Assembly: GCA_963719135.1 (NCBI GenBank)
Contig: CAVRAZ010000013.1
Span: forward strand, 62,001 to 126,000
DNA length: 64,000 nucleotides
From: CAVRAZ01 sp963719135
GTDB taxonomy: Bacteria; Pseudomonadota; Gammaproteobacteria; DSM-19610
Direction of reading: 5' to 3'
The notes beneath the pieces are model-generated. The model was not told the origin of the DNA. It saw nothing but the letters and a program-made list of their open reading frames with translations, and did not search any database. Made by a program: the position numbers and the translations under genes. Position 1 is the first letter of the stretch, and every line of letters starts with the position of its first letter. Below, in pieces: positions 51,664 through 60,963 of the stretch.

Positions 51664-52947
51664 TCAGGTGTTGCTGGCGCGGGACATCGCTCTACCAGCG
51701 TCTACATAGAGTTTCAGGCGTTGTCCCGGACGTAGGAAATTGTCGTTCTTTAGATCATTCCAGCGCCTCAGATCGGCCACCGACACGTTGTATCTTCGGG
51801 CCAGTTCCCAGAGGGTGTCGCCGCTGCGCACGACATGCTCGATACCGAATTTGGCCAATGGCACTCTCAGTTTGAGGCTGACCCGGATCAGATCACTATC
51901 CAGATCATTCGCTTCCTGAATGGCGGCGACCGAGGAATCGTAGCGGGCGGCGATATTGCTCAGCGTATCGCCTGGCAGAACACTGTGGACCACCCAATTA
52001 TCGTCCTCGGTATCGTCGCTTGCGGTCACCTCGGGTGTTCGGGGCAGATCCTCCAACGCCAACACCAGACGATCGCTGTTTTCCACCGGCACAAGGATGC
52101 GGCGCGGCCCGTTCGGTGGCGTTATGTCTCTTGAAAGACCTGGGTTCAATGCGCGCAGGTCTTCTACGGGCACCGCGGCGATTTTTGCAGCGGCATTCAG
52201 CGATAGCCGTGTGTTCGCATCAACGATATCGAAGAATGGGCGATTGGGGATCGCCGGAAGCTGGATCGAATTCTTCTGCGCTTCAGTCAGCAGGCCGCAT
52301 AAGGCAAGCAGATTCGGGACATAATCGCGAGTCTCCTTGGGCAGCTTGAGATGCCAGAAATCGGCAGGCCGGCCCGCTTCGCGGTTTTGCTTGAGGGCGG
52401 TGGAAACAGTGCCCTCGCCCGAGTTGTACGCTGCCAGAGCAAGCAGCCAGTCTCCTTTGAAGCGTTGGTGTAGAAACTCCAGGTAATCAAGCGCGGCCCG
52501 CGTGGAGTCGATCAGGTCACGGCGCCCGTCGTAGAATCGGTTCTGGTCAAGACCAAATCGCTTTGCGGTGGCCGGGATGATTTGCCACAATCCGGTTGCG
52601 CGACCGGGTGAACTGGCGGTGGGGCTGTACGCGCTTTCCACGACCGGCAGTAGGGCAATTTCGCCGGGCATGCCGCGGCGGAGAACTTCGATCCGAATGT
52701 GCCACAGGTAGGGTCTTGCGCGGGTGAGAACGCGGTCCAGGTAGTCAGGGTGGCGCAGGTACCAGAGTCGGTGGGGGCGAAGCCGTCGTTGATTGGTAGG
52801 TACCAGTTGGAATTCGCTGCGCAGCTCGGACCAGAAGATGCTTTCCCCAGGGACGCCAGCGCCTGCGGGAGGTATCAGGCACCAGAACAGGCCCGCGGTG
52901 AACAATGCCGATGCTGTAACACTACGAATTGATGGATGGAAAGTCAT
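51664..52947 (-). CDS. mltD: MltD-like membrane-bound lytic murein transglycosylase with LysM repeats
   Basis: A 427-residue exported protein: signal peptide (VTASALFTAGLFWCLIPPAG), an SLT catalytic domain with Glu104 in LLPVVESAYSPTASSPGRAT and GLWQIIPATAKRFGL and LALAAYNSGEGTVSTAL. Two C-terminal LysM modules follow (HSVLPGDTLSNIAARYDSSV and HVVRSGDTLWELARRYNVSV). It cleaves peptidoglycan glycan strands to 1,6-anhydro products. Next to a YafS-like methyltransferase, rnhA and dnaQ, as in E. coli, except that gloB is absent and mltD is divergent. Confidence 0.94.
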   Translation of the reverse strand: MTFHPSIRSVTASALFTAGLFWCLIPPAGAGVPGESIFWSELRSEFQLVPTNQRRLRPHRLWYLRHPDYLDRVLTRARPYLWHIRIEVLRRGMPGEIALLPVVESAYSPTASSPGRATGLWQIIPATAKRFGLDQNRFYDGRRDLIDSTRAALDYLEFLHQRFKGDWLLALAAYNSGEGTVSTALKQNREAGRPADFWHLKLPKETRDYVPNLLALCGLLTEAQKNSIQLPAIPNRPFFDIVDANTRLSLNAAAKIAAVPVEDLRALNPGLSRDITPPNGPRRILVPVENSDRLVLALEDLPRTPEVTASDDTEDDNWVVHSVLPGDTLSNIAARYDSSVAAIQEANDLDSDLIRVSLKLRVPLAKFGIEHVVRSGDTLWELARRYNVSVADLRRWNDLKNDNFLRPGQRLKLYVDAGRAMSRASNT

Positions 52948-53119
52948 TGTTTTTAGTTATTTTGCTGCCAACTTTGAGTCCTGGGTTTACGTATAGCACG
53001 TGGAGCGAACCCGAAATGTGACCAAGTTCACAGTTTTCCGGGTATGCTGACACCCATTGGGGGCCGAGGTCAACCACCGCCCTGATTTTGACGGCTAATA
53101 ACCCCGATCTGCGTCGATT

Positions 53120-53902
53120 ATGTTTCTATCTCGTCGTTCACGTGATTCGTTAGCTCAGTTCAAGGCACTTCGAAACTGGTGCCAGGGTACACTCGGGCAG
53201 CGTCTCGTTGAGATCGAAGAGCAGGAGCTGGCGAAAGAACTCCCTCGAATATTCGGGTATCACCTCGTCTTGGTGGATCCGTGTTGTGCCATGGATTCGC
53301 TGCGATTCAGCCGCATACCGCACCAGGTCGTACAATCCTCACTTTCCGGCGACCTTGAACGACCGGTTTCGGTCGTCGCGCGGCAGGAACAGATGCCTTG
53401 GCAGACCGACAGCGTCGACGCATTCGTGTTGCCACATGTTCTGGAACATTCCGAAAATCCTCATCAGACACTGCGAGAGCTGGACCGCTGTCTAGTCCCC
53501 GAGGGGCACCTTATTGTGCTTGGGTTCAATCCGTGGGGGCTTTGGGGGTGGCGTCGGATGTTCGCATTCCGACCCGACGCGGCCCCCTGGAATCTACGCT
53601 TCATCGGGCTCTCCAGGCTGAAAGATTGGTTATCACTATTGGGTTACGATATCGTGGGAGGCAGATATTATTTTTCCCGCCTGCCGTGGGTGCGTTCGGT
53701 ACAGAGCGAGAGAAGTGGTTGGCTGCACAAGGTGCAGCGACCGCGCTGGCCGGCTCTCGCGGCCTGCTATCTGCTCGTTGCGCGCAAGAGAGTGGCGGCC
53801 CTGACACCGATAAAACCACGCTGGAGACCGCGTCGCAGTCTGGTTGCCAGCGGTGTTGTTGAAACGCAGCAGCGCGGATTCTCTCGCCATGCCCAAGGTT
53901 GA
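53120..53902 (+). CDS. Class I SAM-dependent methyltransferase (YafS-like)
   Basis: A 260-residue protein. The methyltransferase-11-like core is readable as MPWQTDSVDAFVLPHVLEHS, LRELDRCLVPEGHLIVLGFN and LKDWLSLLGYDIVGGRYYF. The N-terminal SAM-binding Gly-rich loop is weak (GYHLVLVDPCCAMDSL). This matches the YafS-type putative methyltransferases that precede rnhA in E. coli. Substrate unknown. Its end overlaps rnhA by 14 bases. Confidence 0.85.
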   Translation: MFLSRRSRDSLAQFKALRNWCQGTLGQRLVEIEEQELAKELPRIFGYHLVLVDPCCAMDSLRFSRIPHQVVQSSLSGDLERPVSVVARQEQMPWQTDSVDAFVLPHVLEHSENPHQTLRELDRCLVPEGHLIVLGFNPWGLWGWRRMFAFRPDAAPWNLRFIGLSRLKDWLSLLGYDIVGGRYYFSRLPWVRSVQSERSGWLHKVQRPRWPALAACYLLVARKRVAALTPIKPRWRPRRSLVASGVVETQQRGFSRHAQG

Positions 53903-54326
53903 AATCTTTACCGACGGCGCCTGCCGTGGCAATCCCGGTCCCGGCGGCTGGGGTGCGGTGCTGCGGTATGGCAAGCACGAAAAGGAGCTGTTCGGCGCCG
54001 AATCGCACACTACCAACAACCGGATGGAGTTGATGGCTGCAATTCAGGCGCTCGAGACGCTAAAACGCAAGTGCCGGGTGACACTCACCACGGATTCCAG
54101 TTACGTGAAGAACGGATTTACGGAATGGCTGCCCGAGTGGAAACGTCGCGGTTGGAAAACCACCGCCGGAAAACCCGTGAAGAATGTCGATCTTTGGCAA
54201 AGGCTGGACAACGCTGTGCAACGCCACGATATTGAGTGGCATTGGGTGAGAGGGCACAGCGGTCACCCGGAAAACGAACAAGCCGACCGGCTTGCCAATC
54301 GCGCTATCGATGAGATGCAGGAATAG
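53889..54326 (+). CDS. rnhA: RnhA, ribonuclease HI
   Basis: A 145-residue RNase HI. Catalytic carboxylates are visible: Asp in EIFTDGACRGNPGPGGWG, Glu in NNRMELMAAIQAL, Asp in LTTDSSYVKNG and Asp in GHPENEQADRLAN; the basic handle region WKRRGWKTTAGKPVKN is complete. It removes RNA in RNA:DNA hybrids. I chose the ATG at 53889, giving the standard MPKVEIFTDG start, over an upstream extension to 53844. Confidence 0.96.
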   Translation: MPKVEIFTDGACRGNPGPGGWGAVLRYGKHEKELFGAESHTTNNRMELMAAIQALETLKRKCRVTLTTDSSYVKNGFTEWLPEWKRRGWKTTAGKPVKNVDLWQRLDNAVQRHDIEWHWVRGHSGHPENEQADRLANRAIDEMQE

Positions 54327-54329
54327 GTC

Positions 54330-55100
54330 ATGAGACAGATCGTGCTGGATACGGAGACGACCGGATTGGAGCCTGCTCAAGGACACCGCGTGATTGAAAT
54401 CGGATGCGTCGAGGTGGTCGAACGCCGGCTGACAGGCAATAGCTTCCACCAGTACCTGCAGCCGGATCACGATATTGACCCAGGGGCGGTCGAAGTACAC
54501 GGCATCACCAACGATTTCTTGGCGGACAAGCCACGCTTTGCCGATATTGTTGACGAGTTCATTGAGTATGTGGGGGGCGCCGAGTTGATTATTCACAACG
54601 CCCCGTTCGACGTAGGGTTTCTGAACAACGAATTGAAACTTGCGGGGCAGCCGCATCGGATAGACACCCTGTGCACGGTATTGGACACGCTGACGATGGC
54701 GCGACACCTCTATCCAGGCCAGAAAAACAGTCTCGACGCGTTGTGCCGACGTTACCAGATCGACAATTCGCAGCGCGACGTGCACGGAGCTCTGCTCGAT
54801 GCGGAAATCCTGGCTGTCGTCTATCTTGCGATGACCGGCGGGCAAGTGACCTTGTCGCTGAGCGGTCAGCCGGATACGCGTCGATCCGAGTCGGGTGAGG
54901 TCGGAACCATTCGACGTTTGTCTCCCGATCGGCCCCGATTGCGGATGGTTGCGGCAGATGCAACCGAACTCGAGGCGCACTTGGCCTGCCTGCGAACCGT
55001 CGCGTCACGGAGTACGGACGGCGCGATCTGGGATCGTCTGGAGCTTGCCGAATCGTCCTTGAGTTCGCTGCCCGGTCAGACCGGTGAACGTGATCAATAG
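54330..55100 (+). CDS. dnaQ: DnaQ, DNA polymerase III epsilon (proofreading) subunit
   Basis: A 256-residue DEDDh exonuclease. Exo I is VLDTETTGLEPAQGHRVIEI, Exo II is LIIHNAPFDVGFLNNEL, Exo III is VHGALLDAEILAVVYLAMTG. The C-terminal tail that binds the polymerase alpha subunit is present, though divergent. It starts three bases after rnhA (ATG at 54330). Its 3' end overlaps the convergent nhaD gene by seven bases. Confidence 0.95.
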   Translation: MRQIVLDTETTGLEPAQGHRVIEIGCVEVVERRLTGNSFHQYLQPDHDIDPGAVEVHGITNDFLADKPRFADIVDEFIEYVGGAELIIHNAPFDVGFLNNELKLAGQPHRIDTLCTVLDTLTMARHLYPGQKNSLDALCRRYQIDNSQRDVHGALLDAEILAVVYLAMTGGQVTLSLSGQPDTRRSESGEVGTIRRLSPDRPRLRMVAADATELEAHLACLRTVASRSTDGAIWDRLELAESSLSSLPGQTGERDQ

Positions 55101-56533
55101 GAACCAGCCGGTATGGCAAAACTGTCGGCGTTGACCCACATGTGGGTGAGAATGCTGGCGGCGTAGCCGAGCGCGATGGCCGGTGTCCACCGCAAGTGGG
55201 AGAAAAAGGTATACCTGCCCCGTGCCTGGCCCATCAGGGCGACGCCCGCGGCTGAGCCGATGGACAGCATACTGCCACCGACCCCGGCAGTGAGCGTGAC
55301 CAGCATCCACTGTCCCAGTGTCATGTCCGGTTCCATGGAGAGTACCGCAAACATAATGGGTATATTGTCGATAACGGAGGAAAGGATGCCGATCAGAATA
55401 TTAGCTTCGGTCGCTCCCCACTGGCCATATATGACTTCAGAGATCATGCTCAGATACCCGATAAAGCCAAGGCCGCCAACGCACAGTACAACACCGTAAA
55501 AGAACAATAGCGTGTCCCATTCGGCGCGTGCGAGAGGTTTGAAGATATCGAATGGTTCGTCCTTGCCATCGACAGGCAACACGTCACCGACTTGGCCATA
55601 GTCCTGGCTGCCCTGGAGCGTCGGTACGTGGGTGATCTTGAGGTGGTACCCGTAGAACTTCAGATAGGCGAGGCCCGTCATCATGCCGAGCATCGGCGGA
55701 AGATGCAGGAAGTTGTGGAAGCTGACCGCAGTCACGATGGTGCACGCAAATAAGACTACGATCACGAGCGCGCCCCGCTTGAGGGGTCCCCGCTGGTCAC
55801 TGGGACGGGGAGCACCGACGGGGATGGAGCGGTCCATAATCAGGGCCGGCACGGCGAAATTGACGACGGCTGGAATCAGGAGGTTGAAAAACGTCGTGAA
55901 TTGAATAACGCCGTTTTGCCAGACCATCAGTGTCGTTATATCGCCGAACGGACTGAAGGCGCCTCCGGCATTGGAGGCGACCACGATGTTGATGGACGCC
56001 ATGCTGACGAAGGTGGAGTTGTCCCGACCAACTGCGAGGACAACCGCGCACATGACGAGTGCCGTCGTGAGGTTATCGATCACCGGAGACAGCGAGAAAG
56101 CGATGGTGCCCGTTATCCAGAAAAGTGCGCGGTAGCTGAATCCTTTTCTTACTAGCCATGCGCGCAGCGCGTCGAAGACACGCCGCTCGTCCATAGCATT
56201 GACATAGGTCATGGCGGCCAGCAGGAACAGAAACAGTTCGGTGAATTCAAGCAGATTGTGTCTAAAGGCCTCTTCGGCGGCTGCGCCCATAGCTCGACTG
56301 CTGTATTCATAGGCAATCATCGCCCAGATGATTCCGGCGGCGAGCATTACCGGCTTGGATTTGCGTAGATGTGTAAACTCTTCGGCCATAACCAGCAAGT
56401 AAGCCACGGTGAAGAGGATCAACGACAGGTAGCCGCAGGTCTGGTGCGTCAGATCGAACTCGGCGACCGACCCGCTGGCCAGGGCGCAGGCGGGGAACAT
56501 TGCGCCGGCGGTCAGGGTCCAGAGGTTATTCAT
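55094..56533 (-). CDS. nhaD: NhaD-type Na+/H+ antiporter
   Basis: A 479-residue polytopic protein of the NhaD/ArsB-like ion transporter group. ALFWITGTIAFSLSPVIDNL then TTALVMCAVVLAVG, INIVVASNAGGAFSPFGDIT, and GILSSVIDNIPIMFAVLSM contain the SPVIDN/SSVIDN and NAGGAFSPFGD motifs typical of NhaD. It exports Na+ or Li+ for protons, often in marine or alkaliphilic bacteria. An N-terminal hydrophobic segment (AGAMFPACALASGSVA) may be a cleaved signal. Confidence 0.93.
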   Translation of the reverse strand: MNNLWTLTAGAMFPACALASGSVAEFDLTHQTCGYLSLILFTVAYLLVMAEEFTHLRKSKPVMLAAGIIWAMIAYEYSSRAMGAAAEEAFRHNLLEFTELFLFLLAAMTYVNAMDERRVFDALRAWLVRKGFSYRALFWITGTIAFSLSPVIDNLTTALVMCAVVLAVGRDNSTFVSMASINIVVASNAGGAFSPFGDITTLMVWQNGVIQFTTFFNLLIPAVVNFAVPALIMDRSIPVGAPRPSDQRGPLKRGALVIVVLFACTIVTAVSFHNFLHLPPMLGMMTGLAYLKFYGYHLKITHVPTLQGSQDYGQVGDVLPVDGKDEPFDIFKPLARAEWDTLLFFYGVVLCVGGLGFIGYLSMISEVIYGQWGATEANILIGILSSVIDNIPIMFAVLSMEPDMTLGQWMLVTLTAGVGGSMLSIGSAAGVALMGQARGRYTFFSHLRWTPAIALGYAASILTHMWVNADSFAIPAGSY

Positions 56534-56663
56534 GGTGGGGTGCCATGGCCGATAATGGCGCGGATTATATCGAGTTTGGCCATGACCGCCTATCCCTTGG
56601 GTTGGCCCGCGGACCTGTTTGGGCTACAATTCGAGCGTGTCTCCCACGCAAGCGTACGAATCG

Positions 56664-56960
56664 ATGTTTAAGCCGCGGCTAACGATTTTTACAACGAATC
56701 CATGTGCAGCCTGTCAGTCCGCCAAGGTGTTGCTGGAGACTTGGGGGATCGCCTATCGTGACGTTCGGGTCGACGGGAATCGTGCGGGTCTGATGGAGAT
56801 GGCACGTGTAGCGAGGGGAGCACGCACCGTTCCGCAGTTTGCGATCGACGGGTGCTGGATCGGCGGCTTGCCGGAGTTGAGGGAGTTGCATAGAGCAGGC
56901 GCGCTGGCTGATCTGGCCACCGGCGACGCGCCACCGGCGGTCGGCAACGAATCAGTGTGA
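56664..56960 (+). CDS. Glutaredoxin-like protein with CAAC redox motif
   Basis: A 98-residue glutaredoxin fold: TIFTTNPCAACQSAKVLLE (CAAC instead of the common CPYC; Cys about 14 and 17), YRDVRVDGNRAGLMEM, the cis-Pro segment ARTVPQFAIDGCWIGGLPEL. A third Cys sits in the TVPQ strand. I chose the ATG at 56664 rather than TTG 56619, since the fold begins there. Its end overlaps the convergent PilZ gene by nine bases. Role: thiol-disulfide exchange; substrate unknown. Confidence 0.85.
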   Translation: MFKPRLTIFTTNPCAACQSAKVLLETWGIAYRDVRVDGNRAGLMEMARVARGARTVPQFAIDGCWIGGLPELRELHRAGALADLATGDAPPAVGNESV

Positions 56961-57302
56961 AACGAGTTTGTTCAGAAGGGACTGATCGGCGGCTGAAATC
57001 GTCGTGATATGAAATCCGGTCCAGTATGTTCCGGAGTTATTGACGTCTTCACACCACAGGCTTTCGGCAGTTACTTCTATCCGGGCACCGTCGATACCTT
57101 CCGACACGAGCGGAATCAGGAGCCGGTACGATCGACCGGTTGACAGCGGCCGCGGACTTACCAGCATCAATCCCTCGGACGAAATGTTCGCCAACTGCCC
57201 CAGGATTTGCCCGCTCCCAACGTCACTGACATTCAGATTTTCCAGAATCTCCAGTCGAGGTTCGCGGCGCTGGTCAACGGACGTGTGTTTCGGTTGTGTC
57301 AT
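56952..57302 (-). CDS. PilZ-domain protein
   Basis: A 116-residue single-domain protein. QRREPRLEILENLNV carries the RxxxR element and ANISSEGLMLVSPRPL carries the (D/N)xSxxG element of c-di-GMP-binding PilZ domains. It lies 26 bases downstream of the DUF1631 gene on the same strand, so the two probably form an operon. Binding of c-di-GMP is a family-level inference, supported by both motifs being intact. Confidence 0.87.
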   Translation of the reverse strand: MTQPKHTSVDQRREPRLEILENLNVSDVGSGQILGQLANISSEGLMLVSPRPLSTGRSYRLLIPLVSEGIDGARIEVTAESLWCEDVNNSGTYWTGFHITTISAADQSLLNKLVSH

Positions 57303-57328
57303 CTTGAATTCCTTGGTCTAGAGAGAGT

Positions 57329-59617
57329 TCAGGCAGTTTCGGCGACTGACCGGTCCAGCATGCGGTGAATGGCACCGAGCGCCCGATCCATGAACGGTTT
57401 CTTGTCGTCTGGCAGAATTCGCGCCGAGCCTTCGGCGATCGCCTTGGCGAGTCGGGTTGTGGGAATGATGGCGGACTTTACTCCCATCTGGTCGACAAAC
57501 ATGAATTTCTGAGTGACCGTGCTGCGCCACGAGAGCTTGACGCGACTTGTTTTCCCCGTGGCATCGTCCCTGAACTCGAACCACGTCCCGAAGGGAATTG
57601 ACTCCAGCTGTTTGAGCGCCTTGCGTTCGGCGTCGGACAGTTCCCCGGCAACTTCGAACGGCGCCGATTGCCGTGGCGGGGGGGGTGGAGTTTCGACGAT
57701 GTCTGCAGGGTTCTCCGGCGCGCCGTCGACCAACAATTCGACCTGACCTCGTTCCAGTGCGAGCAGCATGGCTTCCTTTTCGGCGTGCTGCGTGGAGACC
57801 AGTGCGTTGCGCAGATCCCTCTGGAGTCCCTCGTGATCGCCGGCTCGTGCTCGTCGTTCGGTTTCATCCGACAGCGGACTGCTGCTTTCGACAATCCGCT
57901 TGGCCATTGCCACTGCCGCGGCCCAGACCTCGCTCTGATCCCCTTGCGTTTCCCGCAACAGGATAAAGGTGAGTTTGTCGCTCCAGAGTTTCGCGAGCAG
58001 ATCGGAGGCGGGCTTGATGATCTTCTTGCCGGCGCACAGCGACTGGATTTCCTGTTGGGCGCGTGTGCGTGCGGTGAGCAGTTTTTCCTGGCCGTTGGCG
58101 GCCTCGTTCGTGCGTTTCTCCACCGTCTTCGAACGGTGTTTCAGGTCAGACACGGCGCCTTCGAACTCCTCCAGATAGGACTCGAAGACGCTGACATCGT
58201 CGTCGAAATCCATCAGGATATCGTCGATAACTTGGCGAATCTTGGGGAAGATTCCGGTTTCCGGGTGGCTCTCGTCGACCCAGCGGATGCCGGCCGAAAT
58301 CATGCTGTTCAGCAGACTGCGTGCAGGATGGCGACTTTGCGTGAAAAAGCTCCGATCCAGTATGGCGACCTTCAGCATTGGGGTGTGCAGACGACTGAGC
58401 GCCGCCTTCACGACGTTCGGCAAATGTTCTTCCTTCAGCATGTATTCGAACAACATTCCGACCAGATCGATAACATCGGAGTCCGCGCTCGGCACCTTGC
58501 GGCGATCGACCGCGCCCAAGATTTTTTCGCGCTCTTCGGCCAGCGTCTGCTGCAGGGTATTGATGAGGTTCTCGTCTACCGTAATGTTTTCGATGTAATC
58601 AGTGCTGGAAAGTATCGTGTGACCGGCCCGGACGTGGTTTTGCATCTGGCTGATCGAGCCCATCAGCGAGCTGGCCGGCGCCAGCGCCGGCCCGGTTACC
58701 GAGCCTGCATTGCCTTTCACCATGCCGGGCCTGCCGCCCCTATTTTCGGCGCGCAGAGGCGCGGATTGCGGGCGCGCGACGGTCGCCGAACCGCCGCCTC
58801 CGGCAGAGTGGCGCCCTGCCAGTAACTGGCAGATCGTGCCGAAGACTTCCTCTCCGAGTTCGGACGGGGAGCCCGAATAGTCGCGGTCGGCGTCCCCCCG
58901 GTTGTCGCCGGAATTTCCGGGGTCTGCGGGGGCGGCGCCAACTGGTACGCTGGTGTTCGGATTCTTCTTGATTTGATACTTGAGATTTGGAAGTATGTTA
59001 GCCTGAACCAGAATCTTATTGTAATCACCGTACATTTCCGGCGTCTTCGCGATCACGAACTTGTCAAACAGGGTAATGATTACCAAGCGGACCTTGGTCT
59101 CCATTTCCAGGAGACGCAGGGCGCGCTGGAAAGCCTGAATGATCGCGATAGGCCCGGCGGGGATTTCGTCTTCTTCCATACTCGCGCCGTCCAGCATGAC
59201 CGACAGACGGCACTTCAGGGCGTAGAGTTCGTCTTGAATGCGGCTGCTCAACTTGCCGAGCGCATTCTTCAGCGCGACATCCTCCTCCATGATGTCTGCA
59301 TTGACCAGCGAGAAACTAATCTCCTGGTCCGTCTCGGGGCCCTTACCTTCGCTGGCAGGTGCCCATCGAGGAAATTCCTTGAAACTGCGGGCGATTTCCT
59401 CCCGGAAGCGGCGTTCCATCACGGTGCTTTTCTGTTGGACTTCGTTCATCGCCTCGAAAAACTGTGACTGGGCCGCGTTGCTCTGCGCTTTTTGGGCAAA
59501 GTCCAGTAGTGCGATGTCGGCGTTTTCGAACATCCGACCCATCGAGTGGGCCAGCCGGCCTTGAACCATATCGTGACAAGTTTCGAGTATTTTTCTGTAG
59601 CTAGGTGCTAGTGACAT
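57329..59617 (-). CDS. DUF1631 family protein
   Basis: A 762-residue soluble protein matching the DUF1631 architecture. It has an N-terminal helical region (YRKILETCHDMVQGRLAHSM, ARSFKEFPRW), a low-complexity segment at about 215-300, and a conserved core (VIDLVGMLFEYMLKEEHLPN, AALSRLHTPMLKVAILDRSF, HPARSLLNSMISAGIRWVDE). A C-terminal part (FGTWFEFRDDATGKTSRVKL) resembles a PilZ-like beta-barrel. Function unknown; the family is sometimes mislabelled thymidine phosphorylase. A c-di-GMP connection is inferred from the adjacent PilZ gene only. Confidence 0.85.
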   Translation of the reverse strand: MSLAPSYRKILETCHDMVQGRLAHSMGRMFENADIALLDFAQKAQSNAAQSQFFEAMNEVQQKSTVMERRFREEIARSFKEFPRWAPASEGKGPETDQEISFSLVNADIMEEDVALKNALGKLSSRIQDELYALKCRLSVMLDGASMEEDEIPAGPIAIIQAFQRALRLLEMETKVRLVIITLFDKFVIAKTPEMYGDYNKILVQANILPNLKYQIKKNPNTSVPVGAAPADPGNSGDNRGDADRDYSGSPSELGEEVFGTICQLLAGRHSAGGGGSATVARPQSAPLRAENRGGRPGMVKGNAGSVTGPALAPASSLMGSISQMQNHVRAGHTILSSTDYIENITVDENLINTLQQTLAEEREKILGAVDRRKVPSADSDVIDLVGMLFEYMLKEEHLPNVVKAALSRLHTPMLKVAILDRSFFTQSRHPARSLLNSMISAGIRWVDESHPETGIFPKIRQVIDDILMDFDDDVSVFESYLEEFEGAVSDLKHRSKTVEKRTNEAANGQEKLLTARTRAQQEIQSLCAGKKIIKPASDLLAKLWSDKLTFILLRETQGDQSEVWAAAVAMAKRIVESSSPLSDETERRARAGDHEGLQRDLRNALVSTQHAEKEAMLLALERGQVELLVDGAPENPADIVETPPPPPRQSAPFEVAGELSDAERKALKQLESIPFGTWFEFRDDATGKTSRVKLSWRSTVTQKFMFVDQMGVKSAIIPTTRLAKAIAEGSARILPDDKKPFMDRALGAIHRMLDRSVAETA

Positions 59618-60401
59618 GTGTGTCCCAACCAGTAGTCAAGGAGGACTCTGAATCCCGACAAGTCCGTTTCGGTAGTTGTTGGCGTGTCATCGGCTTGGAC
59701 GGCGGTTGTCTTTAGAGAACAGCAGCTTGCAGAGTGCCCGTCAGGCCGCCAGGACGTTGAGACCGGGTGCTGGCTTTCTAACGGATTGAAAACGCAACAA
59801 TTATCAAAGCGTTCGATGAATCCCGCCCAGGATGCCCGGTAACCAGCGGGTAACGGCGGTGAGGCGCCATGTAAGCACGCTACGGTGTCCGTGGCCGGCG
59901 CCAGGCCGCCATAACAGCCCGGTGTCAACTGCCTCCGCGCCCGCGGCTATTTCACGTCGTGCCGTTCAGGCTCTGTGTGCCGACCGCACAAGTGTTCGAG
60001 GAACAGGGTGCTCCGATGTCACTGCTTAAGCCTGCCCCGTTTCACCCGAGTCCCGAAATACAAGTTGCACCGGGAATGTGCGTTCTTGAGTTGGTCCGGT
60101 TTCGGTCATGGAGCGTTCATTGAGGCCGGTCGAAAATTGGTTATACTCTTTTGGGGTCGGTTCTGGTTCCATTAGGCGAAAAAGGGGGTAGCCTGATGGC
60201 GCACGGGGGTTGCCGTGTTAGGGTAGTCGGGTGCGTTTCCCGGAAAATGGACGTCTGTGGGGTAGGCCAAAGCAACAATTATACAAGGATAGTCTTCGTG
60301 GAATCGTGTGGGTGAAATAGGTTCCTAAAAGTGCCCGTGACCCTTGTAAAACAGATGTTTCCGATGTTTGACGTGTTTTCGAAAACTGGCAATATTTCGC
60401 C
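59618..60401. other. 780-base region without a supported gene, leading to an IS remnant
   Basis: Lower-GC DNA upstream of the DUF1631 gene (its promoter is expected here) running into the left flank of the ISL3-type transposase remnant. Short frames on both strands show no recognisable sequence. I could not identify a terminal inverted repeat for the IS. Confidence 0.45.
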
Positions 60402-60963
60402 ATGGCCACTTCACGCATACGCAAGCGTCTACTCGACGCATATCGGTTTCCCGATTTTCGTCCACTCGAAGAGTTGCGCGGCATCTTCGGTGATCCCAAG
60501 GCGCCGGTCCTCACCCTCATTCGGCGCTCAAAAAAACGGTCTGCCATGCCTGCGGACGGACGCACTCGGGTTGGTACGACCGCAAGATGCGTCGGGTGCG
60601 CGATCTCTCCTGTGGCGATACGCGAGTTTATCTGGGGATCGAGGTCCGGCGTGTACGCTGCCGAAGCTGCAAGCGGGTGAGGTGCGAGCGACTCGACTTT
60701 CTGGCCGACAATCCGCTTTACACAAAGCGGTTTGCCCGGTTCGTCGGCCGCCGCTGCCGGGCGAGCACGATCCAGGATGTCGCCAAAGAACTGCACCTGG
60801 ACTGGCATACTGTCAAGGCGCCGGACAAGCAGTACATGAAAGCGCAACTGGAGCGGGCCGGCACGCGCGCGTCCAAGGCCATCGGCATCGACGAGATCTC
60901 AATCCGCAAAGGCCACACCGATCGCATCGTGGTGAGCGACCTGATTCGGGGTCGGCCGATCAA
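60402..60963 (+). mobile_element. ISL3-family transposase, 5' remnant
   Basis: The N-terminal frame from ATG 60402 (MATSRIRKRLLDAYRFPDF, ending LTLIRRSKK) continues, after a -1 shift at an A7 run (60530-60536), into the zinc-finger and helix-turn-helix part. That part has TVCHACGRTHSGWYDRKMRR, VRCRSCKRVRCERLDFLADN, FVGRRCRASTIQDVAKELHL, and the beginning of the DDE domain (KAIGIDEISIRKGHTDRIVV). Similarity stops at about 60963, so the remaining catalytic residues are missing and the element is dead. The frame runs on into unrelated FG-GAP-protein sequence. Confidence 0.75.

Noticed and set aside
60218..60847. 209-codon minus-strand frame
   Set aside because: Antisense to the ISL3 transposase; such reverse frames often accompany this IS family and carry no motif.
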